Origin: Oscillospiraceae bacterium
Lineage (GTDB): Bacteria > Bacillota_A > Clostridia > Oscillospirales > Oscillospiraceae
Direction: 5' to 3'
Assembly (NCBI GenBank): GCA_017415945.1
Contig: JAFQDR010000118.1
Location: forward strand, 1-10,867
DNA: 10,867 bases
Made by a program: the position numbers and the translations under genes
The notes under the pieces: generated by a model
What the model was told of the DNA's origin: nothing
Database searches by the model: none
The model's input: only the letters and a program-made list of their open reading frames with translations
Shown: one piece after another, positions 1-7,352 of the stretch
Numbering within the stretch: the first letter of the stretch is position 1
Layout of the letters: every line of letters starts with the position of its first letter

Positions 1-1128
1 TCCGCCGAGACAGATCACGTCACCGGCACGTTCGTAGAACTGTGCCAGACGGGAAGTCAGGTAAGCGGGATAGCCTTCGTCGCCGGGCATTTCTTCCAGA
101 CGGCCGGACATTTCACGGAGTGCTTCAGCCCAGCGGGAGGTGGAGTCGGCCATGAGCGCCACGGTGTAGCCCATGTCGCGGAAATATTCGGCAATGGTGA
201 TGCCCGTATAAATGGACGCTTCACGCGCGGCCACGGGCATGTCGGAAGTGTTGGCGATCAGAACGGTACGTTCCATCAGGGAACGGCCGGTCTTGGGGTC
301 TTTCAGTTCAGGGAATTCGTTCAGTACGTCGGTCATTTCGTTGCCGCGTTCGCCGCAGCCGATGTAAACAACCAGGTCAACGTCGGACCACTTAGCCAGC
401 TGGTGCTGTACAACGGTCTTGCCGGAGCCGAAGGGGCCGGGAACCGCTGCGGTGCCGCCCTTTGCAATGGGGAACAGAGTATCGATGATACGCTGACCGG
501 AGTTCATGGGACGGCTGGGGGTGAACTTCTTTGCGTAAGGTCTTGCAATACGGACGGGCCAGCGCTGGATCATGTTCAGCTTGTGTTCCACGCCCTTTGC
601 ATCCTTCACAACAGCAATGGTTTCGGCAACAGTGTGTGCGCCGGATTCCACGGAAACCACTTCACCTGCGATGCCGTGGGGAACCATGATCTTGTGCAGG
701 ATTGCACTGGTTTCCTGTACGGTACCCAGAACGTCGCCTGCGATGACCTTGTCGCCCACCTGAGCAACGGGAACGAATTCCCATACCTTTTCACGGTTCA
801 GTGCGGGAACGTCAATACCTCTTGCAATGGTATCGCCGGACATTGCCTTCATTTCGGGCAGAGGACGCTGAATACCGTCGTAAATATTTTCGATCATACC
901 GGGGCCCAGTTCTACGGACAGAGGCATACCCATGGGTTCTACCTTTGCACCGGGGCCGATGCCGGAAGTTTCTTCATAAACCTGAATAGAAGCGCTGTCG
1001 CCGGTCATATTCAGGATCTCGCCTACCAGTCGCTGTTCACCAACACGAACGATGTCTGCAACGTTTGCATCACTCATGCCATTTGCAACGACCAGAGGAC
1101 CGGATACTTTTACAATTGTACCGCTCAT
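1..1128 (-). CDS. ntpA: V-type ATPase catalytic subunit A, 3' part beyond window
   Basis: This is the catalytic, nucleotide-binding subunit of the A/V-type ATPase. It alternates with subunit B in the cytoplasmic A3B3 head. The window holds its first 376 residues; family members are near 590, so roughly the last third lies beyond position 1. The protein opens [15 protein letters not shown], the typical beta-barrel start. The Walker A loop GPFGSGKT is at residues 231-238, GERGNE (with the catalytic Glu at 260) at 259-264, and the Walker B end with DSTSRW at 328-333. The start at 1128 is set by the ribosome binding site AAGGAAGG (1136-1143), 7 nt upstream. Another ATG four bases earlier (1132) is in a different frame. 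The gene follows subunit F after 26 nt and is the last visible gene of the operon. Identification is essentially certain. Confidence 0.98.
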   Translation of the reverse strand, partial: MSGTIVKVSGPLVVANGMSDANVADIVRVGEQRLVGEILNMTGDSASIQVYEETSGIGPGAKVEPMGMPLSVELGPGMIENIYDGIQRPLPEMKAMSGDTIARGIDVPALNREKVWEFVPVAQVGDKVIAGDVLGTVQETSAILHKIMVPHGIAGEVVSVESGAHTVAETIAVVKDAKGVEHKLNMIQRWPVRIARPYAKKFTPSRPMNSGQRIIDTLFPIAKGGTAAVPGPFGSGKTVVQHQLAKWSDVDLVVYIGCGERGNEMTDVLNEFPELKDPKTGRSLMERTVLIANTSDMPVAAREASIYTGITIAEYFRDMGYTVALMADSTSRWAEALREMSGRLEEMPGDEGYPAYLTSRLAQFYERAGDVICLGG

Positions 1129-1154
1129 TCATTTACCTTCCTTCTTTAAAGGAT

Positions 1155-1472
1155 TTAAAGGATATCGGAGCCGACTGCGCGTTCCACAGATGCACGCAGT
1201 GCAGCCTGTGCAAGCCCCAGAGAGCCCTCACGACCCGGAATCAAGATGATTGCGGGAATGGGTTTGTCTTTGAATTTGTTGATCTCGTTTTCCAAGGTAA
1301 CTGCCAGCGTTTCTTCCAGATAGATGATGGCATAAGTATCTTCGACAGAACGAGTCAAAGTACGCAGGGTCTCCTTAGCCTGCTGGTCGTTTTCCACGGG
1401 GAAAACATCCAGACCCAGAGCCTTAAACCCTGTTACGGTTTCACGACCGCCAATAACTGCAATTTTAAGCAT
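1155..1472 (-). CDS. ntpG: V-type ATPase subunit F (NtpG-like)
   Basis: This is a small central-stalk subunit of 105 residues, the usual family length. In the complex it binds the D subunit of the rotor and modulates activity. The start MLKIAVIGGRETV is the usual nucleotide-fold-like beginning, followed by a GFKALGLDVFPV stretch, and the protein ends in an alpha helix. I chose the ATG at 1472 rather than the upstream in-frame ATG at 1502. The shorter form begins at the conserved KIAVIGG strand, and it overlaps the end of subunit C by 8 nt (ATGCTTAA), which is typical of translational coupling. The stop is TAA. Subunit A follows after 26 nt. Naming differs between systems: this is F in the archaeal/Thermus scheme and NtpG in E. 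hirae. Confidence 0.95.
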   Translation of the reverse strand: MLKIAVIGGRETVTGFKALGLDVFPVENDQQAKETLRTLTRSVEDTYAIIYLEETLAVTLENEINKFKDKPIPAIILIPGREGSLGLAQAALRASVERAVGSDIL

Positions 1473-2463
1473 CGATCTCACGCAGCCTTTCTCGAATGAC
1501 ATGGGGTGCGATGCCTGCCATCTTACCGGACAGGATCATACGCACAGCGGTGGTCTCCGCTTCTACCAGTGCCAGATACTTGATCACAGGCTGGCAGCCG
1601 AAGCTGACCATCTTGGCACCGCTGAGATATGCGGTCACAGCATTGTCACATGCCAGTTCGAACTTTGTCATGGAGCCGCCCTTCATGGCGTCCACGCCCA
1701 CAATCGCTGCATTCTGCAGAACGGTTGCGGTGAACAGAGCTGCCAGACCGTCGCCGCTGACAGCCGCCTGTGCCATCTTTGCGGGAGACACATTGCCGCC
1801 CTCGATCAGCGCCTGCATCAGGAAGTCAATGCCCTTGTTCATACGCACGGTTCTCACCGCGGTACGCAGGTTGGCAGAGTCGATCATAACCTTTACATAG
1901 CCCTGCAGGAATGCACTGCCCTGCTGCTTGGCAAGGGCGGTCATTTCCCCAAAATAAGCACGGTCAAGGACAAATTCTGCCAACTGGGGGTTGCCGCTCT
2001 TTGCCAGCATCAGCTTGGCTTCCTTTACAGCCTTACCCAAAGCCGCGGGCAAATCGGAGTAGTGATCCTCTGCGTATGCCTTGGCGATCACGTCTGCGGA
2101 CACACGGCCCACGTCGCTGAGCAGATGGTCACCGCCGATACCAACACCGGCAGCCTTCACAATGACCTTTGCATTGTGGTAATCATATTTGAGACGGAAT
2201 ACCTCAACAGGTTCCTTCTCGGGAGACATTCGATAAACTTCCTCGAAGATCTCCTGCTTGCGCGCATTCAGAACAGCGTCCAGCATCTTGCTGTCCAAAG
2301 AGGACATATCCTCGTACTTGCAGTCTACCAGCAGCTTTGCTGCGTCTGCATAGGAGGGTGCGTTCAGCATACGGTCCATTCTGTCGCGATCCAACATTTT
2401 AGCTTCTCTGGCCCGCAGCATGGCGGTAAGTGCCAGGTAAGCTGTATCTTTTACTTTTGACAA
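1465..2463 (-). CDS. ntpC: V-type ATPase subunit C (rotor cap, d-like)
   Basis: Subunit C is the funnel-shaped protein joining the central stalk to the membrane c-ring, homologous to eukaryotic subunit d. At 332 residues it has the usual length. It is soluble and mostly helical, with no membrane segments. It starts MSKVKDTAYLALTAMLRARE and has the family's repeated helical units, with phrases such as LKYDYHNAKVIVKA near residues 90-103 and DSANLRTAVRTVR in the middle. The start codon is TTG (2463-2461), not ATG. It is supported by a perfect AGGAGG (2471-2476) 7 nt upstream and by the family N-terminus beginning there. The gene lies 47 nt after subunit E, and its TAA stop overlaps the start of subunit F. 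Confidence 0.95.
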   Translation of the reverse strand: MSKVKDTAYLALTAMLRAREAKMLDRDRMDRMLNAPSYADAAKLLVDCKYEDMSSLDSKMLDAVLNARKQEIFEEVYRMSPEKEPVEVFRLKYDYHNAKVIVKAAGVGIGGDHLLSDVGRVSADVIAKAYAEDHYSDLPAALGKAVKEAKLMLAKSGNPQLAEFVLDRAYFGEMTALAKQQGSAFLQGYVKVMIDSANLRTAVRTVRMNKGIDFLMQALIEGGNVSPAKMAQAAVSGDGLAALFTATVLQNAAIVGVDAMKGGSMTKFELACDNAVTAYLSGAKMVSFGCQPVIKYLALVEAETTAVRMILSGKMAGIAPHVIRERLREIDA

Positions 2464-2510
2464 TTTCTTACCTCCTCGCCGGGGATGATTTGTGCCCCGA
2501 AGACTGCGTC

Positions 2511-3101
2511 TCAGCCTTCAAACAGCACCTGTGCCACCTGAGCAGCGAGTTCACCGCGGATCAGTTCCAGCAAAATGTCAATTGTGCCGTTCACTTCCAC
2601 ATCACCCTGCTTGAGAATGAAGCCGCCAACGATGTCTGCGGTTTCTTCCGCTACGGTGACAGAGCCCTTGCCCTTCAGCAAAGTGTTGCACAGAACTTCC
2701 AGCTGTGCGCCGTACTTTTCCTTGTCGGCAGCATTCAGCACCAGCTTTGCTTCGCCGCTGCAGCAGGATACTACCTTGCGAGACAGGTATGCCACGTACT
2801 CAGCCTGAGGCATCTGAGCGAACTTGCTCTTTGCCAGCTCGAATGCCTTGGAGACCATTTCCTGCTTGATAGCAAGAACGTCACGCTTGGATTCCAGCTG
2901 TGCGTTTCTTTCGATACGGGAAGCGTGCTGCTGTGCTTCCTTTTCCCCTGCGCGGAGAATGGCAGCAACTTCTTCCTGTGCTTTCTTGTCGTATTCAGCG
3001 CGGATCTCGGCGATGCGCTTTGCAGACTCTTCGCGTACTGCGCTGTTGGCTGCTTCGGCATCTGCCGCAATGCGGGCTGTGATTTTTTCAATTCCCTTCA
3101 T
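2511..3101 (-). CDS. ntpE: V-type ATPase subunit E (peripheral stalk)
   Basis: Subunit E pairs with the H/G-type subunit to form the peripheral stalk that holds the A3B3 head still. It has 196 residues, the normal length. Residues 1 to about 95 are a charged helix rich in Ala, Glu, Lys and Arg, which fits the long coiled coil with the partner subunit. The rest is the globular C-terminal domain that contacts the head, including a VGGFILKQGDVEVNGT hairpin near residues 157-172, characteristic of the family. The ATG at 3101 has only a weak upstream site (AGGCGG). The gene follows subunit K after 40 nt, so translation may partly depend on upstream ribosomes. The stop is TGA. Confidence 0.95.
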   Translation of the reverse strand: MKGIEKITARIAADAEAANSAVREESAKRIAEIRAEYDKKAQEEVAAILRAGEKEAQQHASRIERNAQLESKRDVLAIKQEMVSKAFELAKSKFAQMPQAEYVAYLSRKVVSCCSGEAKLVLNAADKEKYGAQLEVLCNTLLKGKGSVTVAEETADIVGGFILKQGDVEVNGTIDILLELIRGELAAQVAQVLFEG

Positions 3102-3141
3102 AGCACATTCCGCCTTGCTTTATAGATTCTTCCGTGTTGGA

Positions 3142-4498
<1,357 letters not shown>

Positions 4499-4501
4499 CT
4501 A
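4499..4501 (-). other. In-frame amber codon inside subunit I, followed by ATG
   Basis: The sense strand reads GAC CCC AAC CCC TAG ATG ACT CCC. The frame is unbroken on both sides, so one base change (for example TTG to TAG) is enough to explain it. No other visible gene ends in TAG: the others use TAA or TGA. The codon falls at the junction of the soluble and membrane domains. Confidence 0.95.
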
Positions 4502-5572
4502 GGGGTTGGGGTCAACACCGTTGTATGCAGGCAGGCTGTACATTTCCGTAACCGTGTTCAAGGCTCTGGAAATCTTACCGTTTTTCAACTTTACGGGAAC
4601 AACGGGATAATCCTCTTCTGTGGGGTCTTCGGTGGACCATGCACAGTCGAACTTTTCCGCTGCCACAGCCATTGCGTCTTCGTTTTCCGCAGGGACCCAG
4701 CCCTCCAGAACAGATACGCTTTCGGAGCTCATGAGCTTGGAAGCAGCCTCCGCTCTTGCAATCTTGGTTGCCAGCGTATCGCAGCAGAGCTTGATATCGG
4801 CTCTGTATTCTGCCAGCGCAACAATGGATTCTTCACAAACGATCTTTTCATCGGCCATTTCTGCCAGGTCTTTTTCCGCAGCAATGATATTTTCCGCTGC
4901 GGTACCCTTTCGATCGGCAAAGCTTACACTCGCAAAGCCCAGAGGACGGAGGGCGGACTGCGCAGCTTCCAGATCCTCACGGTAGCAGACCATTGCCACA
5001 TACAACAGAGACTTGTCGCTGCTGACGGCAAACAGCTCGGCCTTTTCCGTTGCTGCTTCAAGGGCCGCCGCAGCCTGCCCAAAGGACACGGTGCCGGGCA
5101 GAGTACCCAGAACCAGCGCACTGGTTTCGGTGCCGCCGCAATCCAGAGGCAGATCCAGATCCGCCCAGGGGGTCAGCGCTGCGATATCCGTATGCTTCAC
5201 AGCCTCCTCCGCAATCATTCTGCGGATCTGATCATCCAGTCGGATGACCTCGTTTGCTTTTTCCAGAGATTCCTGAAGCTTGGATTCATCCAGCAGCTGT
5301 GCGGATGTTACCTCAGGCAGCGGTGCAAGCAGACCGCCCTTTTCTTTCGCATACTTCTTGAGCAGCGCAACCGCATTACTCATAGCAGTATGCTCGGACT
5401 TGAGTCTGATCAGCTCAGCCGATTCCACACGGCTCAGGAACTCCAGCTCCTGCAGCCCTGCGGAGGGTTCGCTGACCTCCACGCAGCCCAGCAGCATCAG
5501 CTCACGGAGGAGCTCCTCTCTCTGAGGAGTCGCAACCATCAGCTTCAGCTTTTTCATTTTTACGATTGCCAT
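4499..5572 (-). CDS. ntpI: V-type ATPase subunit I, soluble N-terminal domain (ends at in-frame TAG)
   Basis: This is the cytoplasmic half of subunit I, which anchors the two peripheral stalks to the membrane. It has 357 residues. It opens MAIVKMKKLKLMVAT and continues with long charged helices (about 45-120 and 220-290) that would form the coiled-coil hairpin, then ends ...EMYSLPAYNGVDPNP and TAG. In normal subunit I proteins this stretch leads straight into the first membrane helix, usually with a Leu at the position now holding TAG. With the downstream half and one residue for TAG, the total is 643 residues, the normal length. The start ATG overlaps the TGA of subunit H by one base (TGATG), which suggests translational coupling; the nearest purine-rich site (AAGGA) is too far upstream. 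The TAG could be a true split, a suppressed codon, a mutation or a sequencing error. Confidence 0.9.
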   Translation of the reverse strand: MAIVKMKKLKLMVATPQREELLRELMLLGCVEVSEPSAGLQELEFLSRVESAELIRLKSEHTAMSNAVALLKKYAKEKGGLLAPLPEVTSAQLLDESKLQESLEKANEVIRLDDQIRRMIAEEAVKHTDIAALTPWADLDLPLDCGGTETSALVLGTLPGTVSFGQAAAALEAATEKAELFAVSSDKSLLYVAMVCYREDLEAAQSALRPLGFASVSFADRKGTAAENIIAAEKDLAEMADEKIVCEESIVALAEYRADIKLCCDTLATKIARAEAASKLMSSESVSVLEGWVPAENEDAMAVAAEKFDCAWSTEDPTEEDYPVVPVKLKNGKISRALNTVTEMYSLPAYNGVDPNP

Positions 5573-5886
5573 CAGCCGTTCACGATCCTTTCTACGATGA
5601 GAGCTGCAGCCTGATCAAGCTTGCCCTCAGCGCAGGCGCGCATTGCAGCCTTTTGGTTTTCGGTTTCGCCGGCAAGTCCTTCCGCAGCCTGCTTGGCCTT
5701 TGCTTCCAGATCCGCCTGCATGTCTTGTACCTGTTGCCGTGCTTTGGCCACTGCGGCTTCCACCGCAGCCTTACCTGCTTCTACCGCTGCAGCTTCCGCT
5801 GCCTTGGCATCGGCAATTGCCTGCACACGACTCAGCTTGGCAGATTCCTCTGCCCGGTTGATCATAGTGATAGCTTCAAATGACAT
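5572..5886 (-). CDS. ntpF: V-type ATPase subunit H/G-type peripheral stalk protein (NtpF-like)
   Basis: This is a 104-residue helical protein that should pair with subunit E in the peripheral stalk. It starts MSFEAITMINRAEESAKLSR and is then rich in Ala, Glu, Lys and Gln in a continuous coiled-coil-like pattern (about residues 10-85), with no membrane segment. It ends in a short helix with LIVERIVNG, as in related AhaH/AtpH proteins. I chose the ATG at 5886 over an in-frame ATG at 5961, because GGGAGG (5894-5899) lies 7 nt upstream and the upstream extension falls at or before the predicted transcription start. It is the first gene of the operon, and its TGA overlaps the start of subunit I by one base. 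The family is weakly conserved, so position in the operon carries much of the call. Confidence 0.9.
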   Translation of the reverse strand: MSFEAITMINRAEESAKLSRVQAIADAKAAEAAAVEAGKAAVEAAVAKARQQVQDMQADLEAKAKQAAEGLAGETENQKAAMRACAEGKLDQAAALIVERIVNG

Positions 5887-5900
5887 TGACACACCTCCCG

Positions 5901-5914
5901 CCTGTTTCGACAGG
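5901..5914 (-). promoter_or_regulatory. Small hairpin next to the first ribosome binding site
   Basis: In the leader RNA, CCUGU and ACAGG can pair around a CGAA loop. The hairpin ends one base before the GGGAGG of subunit H. It is short (5 bp) and might tune ribosome access. There is no U-run, so it is not a terminator. Confidence 0.3.
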
Positions 5915-5937
5915 TATTCATAAATTGAATGCGCAGA

Positions 5938-5952
5938 CTGAAATAATTTCAG
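5938..5952 (-). promoter_or_regulatory. Palindrome in the ATPase operon leader, possible operator
   Basis: CTGAAATAATTTCAG is a perfect 7-bp inverted repeat around one central base. It lies about 20-30 nt downstream of the predicted transcription start. A symmetric site here could bind a repressor. I cannot name a regulator for it, and in AT-rich DNA it may be chance. Confidence 0.3.
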
Positions 5953-5977
5953 ACTTCGCATAATGATTTACTATGCC

Positions 5978-6006
5978 AGTATATCCTATATTCACCAAGA
6001 GTGCAA
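5978..6006 (-). promoter_or_regulatory. Promoter of the V-type ATPase operon
   Basis: On the minus strand, TTGCAC (6001-6006) and TATACT (5978-5983) are separated by exactly 17 nt, a good sigma70/sigmaA match. Transcription would begin near 5971 and leave a leader of about 85 nt before the first gene. The position just upstream of the operon's first gene supports the call, but no start site has been measured. Confidence 0.72.
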
Positions 6007-6033
6007 GTGCATTTCTCGGCTTTCTTTGGCAAA

Positions 6034-6044
6034 TTTGTCACAAA
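6034..6044. promoter_or_regulatory. Short palindrome TTTGTCACAAA between divergent promoters
   Basis: A perfect 5-bp inverted repeat around a central C lies about 28 nt upstream of the ATPase promoter -35 box, within the 392-nt divergent intergenic region (5887-6278). It could be an activator or repressor half of that region, but it is short. I see nothing else convincing in 6050-6200, which is AT-rich and carries no supportable gene. Confidence 0.2.
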
Positions 6045-6207
6045 AGAAAATATATCCTTTATGGAAATTGTTAGTTATTTACTAAACAGAGTTTATTTTC
6101 GGAACGATGCACAAACACTTCGTTAATCTTTTAACGCCTTGCAACATTTTCAACAAACCAACACCGTATCGTTTTCCTTCCTATTTCGACCTTTTTCATT
6201 TCCCATC

Positions 6208-6236
6208 TTGCAATTACACAAAAACTATAATATAAT
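6208..6236 (+). promoter_or_regulatory. Promoter of the acyltransferase-like gene
   Basis: TTGCAA (6208-6213) and a consensus TATAAT (6231-6236) are spaced by exactly 17 nt. Transcription would start near 6243 and give a leader of about 36 nt before the ATG at 6279. Confidence 0.8.
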
Positions 6237-6278
6237 ATTGTCACTTATGACTAAAACTAACAAAAGGAATTTTAACAT

Positions 6279-7130
6279 ATGAAAAAACCGGTAACACGCA
6301 GAACAGGTGACCGTCCCGACGGCCGCCTGATCAACAATCTGACCACTTACGATAAATACGGTCCCTTCTTTAACCCCGGCTCCGCAGGCAGCGCCAACAT
6401 GTATGACGACAGCATTTACCTGGGAGAGACCACCGCATGGCTTCGTGACCGTGCCACGGGGGAATTTGCGGGACTGAACCTGCTGCATATCATCATCGCC
6501 GCATACGTACGCACCGTATCCGCCATGCCCGCCATCAACCGCTTCATCTCCGGTCAGCGCGTATATGCCCGCCACGATATTTCCGTCATCATCACCGCAG
6601 CACGCAAGGAATCCGACCGCCGCGCCGCGCGCTTTGTAAAGGTCAGCTTTGAGCCCGGTGACGATGTGTATGACGTTTACCGCAAAATCGCCGCAGGGGT
6701 ACAGGCCGTCCGCACCGGTGCCACCCCCGCAAACGCACTGCCCTTCCCCGAAGGTATGCTGAAGCTGCCCCGTCCCGTGATCCGTCTGGCATTCTGGGGA
6801 CTGCGTGTGGCAGACTACTTCGGCAAGCTGCCCAGACACATTCTGGACAACAGCGGTGTCCACGGCTCCATGTCCATCTGCACCCTGTCCGTTCACGGTG
6901 CCCAGCCCACCTATATCAATCTGGGTGAATGGGGCAACCTGCCCATGACCATGTCCATCAGCACCACTCGCTCTCAAGGCAATGACTTCCTGCATCTGCG
7001 CAGCGTGTACGACAGCCGTATCGCCGATGTACTGTACTTCACCGAAGCATTCGCTTACATGAAGGAGCTCATCCGCAATCCCTCCCTGATGGAAGGCCGC
7101 TCCAACGACCGCTTCGAGGATATTTTCTAA
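6279..7130 (+). CDS. Stand-alone E2/CAT-fold acyltransferase-like protein
   Basis: This is a 283-residue cytoplasmic protein resembling the catalytic domain of 2-oxoacid dehydrogenase E2 acyltransferases and chloramphenicol acetyltransferase. It has no lipoyl or subunit-binding domain. It starts MKKPVTRRTGDRPDGRLI. The middle contains MPAINRFISGQRVYARHDIS (residues 87-106), like the E2 core stretch in which a conserved Asn/Arg pair precedes a strand. The position of the usual catalytic HxxxDG motif reads DSRIADV (near residue 249), so the His is Ser and the Gly is Val. Similar stand-alone clostridial proteins, as I recall, have DERIADG there, so loss of the His seems a family trait and the chemistry is unknown. 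The ribosome binding site AAGGA (6264-6268) is 10 nt upstream. It is a single-gene unit, divergent from the ATPase operon, with its own promoter and terminator. No neighbouring E1 or E3 gene is visible. Confidence 0.85.
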   Translation: MKKPVTRRTGDRPDGRLINNLTTYDKYGPFFNPGSAGSANMYDDSIYLGETTAWLRDRATGEFAGLNLLHIIIAAYVRTVSAMPAINRFISGQRVYARHDISVIITAARKESDRRAARFVKVSFEPGDDVYDVYRKIAAGVQAVRTGATPANALPFPEGMLKLPRPVIRLAFWGLRVADYFGKLPRHILDNSGVHGSMSICTLSVHGAQPTYINLGEWGNLPMTMSISTTRSQGNDFLHLRSVYDSRIADVLYFTEAFAYMKELIRNPSLMEGRSNDRFEDIF

Positions 7131-7157
7131 TATATCCAAGTCAAAACATACACATAC

Positions 7158-7194
7158 AAAAAGCTCGTTTCACCCAGAGAAAACGAGCTTTTTT
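7158..7194 (+). terminator. Rho-independent terminator after the acyltransferase-like gene
   Basis: AAAAAGCTCGTTT pairs with AAACGAGCTTTTT (13 bp) around a loop of about 10 nt, and the stem ends in a run of six T. It lies 27 nt after the TAA stop. The A-rich left side means it could also stop transcription arriving on the minus strand. Confidence 0.88.
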
Positions 7195-7210
7195 GATTTC
7201 ATATAACACA

Positions 7211-7288
7211 CGTAGGGCGGCCGCTTGCTGCCGCCTCAAAATATCGGACATACTCTGCAGATGCTGGCGGCTAATAGCCGCCCCTACA
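7211..7288. repeat. REP-like double hairpin element
   Basis: Two GC-rich arms face each other. The left arm (7212-7235) contains GTAGGGCGGC and closes with GCCGCC. The right arm (7266-7287) is GGCGGC, TAATA, GCCGCC and ends CCCTAC. Each arm can fold on itself (GGCGGC with GCCGCC), and the outer ends GTAGGG and CCCTAC are mutually complementary. It is about 76 bp long, codes for nothing, and sits between two terminators. I recall similar GTAGGGGCGGC-type intergenic repeats in gut Clostridia; copy number in this genome is unknown. Confidence 0.65.
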
Positions 7289-7302
7289 GGATTTCGAGTC
7301 AT

Positions 7303-7332
7303 AAAAAGCACCGCTGACTTTCATCAGCGGTG
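7303..7332 (-). terminator. Rho-independent terminator after Na+/Pi cotransporter copy 1
   Basis: On the minus strand CACCGCTGA pairs with TCAGCGGTG (9 bp, loop of 6 nt), followed by CTTTTT. It begins about 20 nt after the TAA stop at 7353. Confidence 0.88.
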
Positions 7333-7352
7333 TTCGGATTTCAATATGAATT

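Noticed and set aside
1473..1502. Upstream start for subunit F (10 extra residues)
   Set aside because: The extra residues lie inside the coding end of subunit C and precede the conserved KIAVIGG strand; no good ribosome binding site supports them.
4499..4501. Pyrrolysine or selenocysteine insertion at the subunit I stop
   Set aside because: Selenocysteine uses TGA, not TAG. Pyrrolysine is known mainly in methylamine methyltransferases, and a Leu-like residue is expected here; nothing in the window supports a Pyl system.
5887..5961. Upstream start for the H/G-type subunit (25 extra residues)
   Set aside because: No Shine-Dalgarno site is seen there, the added residues lie in the leader that carries the palindrome, and GGGAGG is ideally placed for the ATG at 5886.
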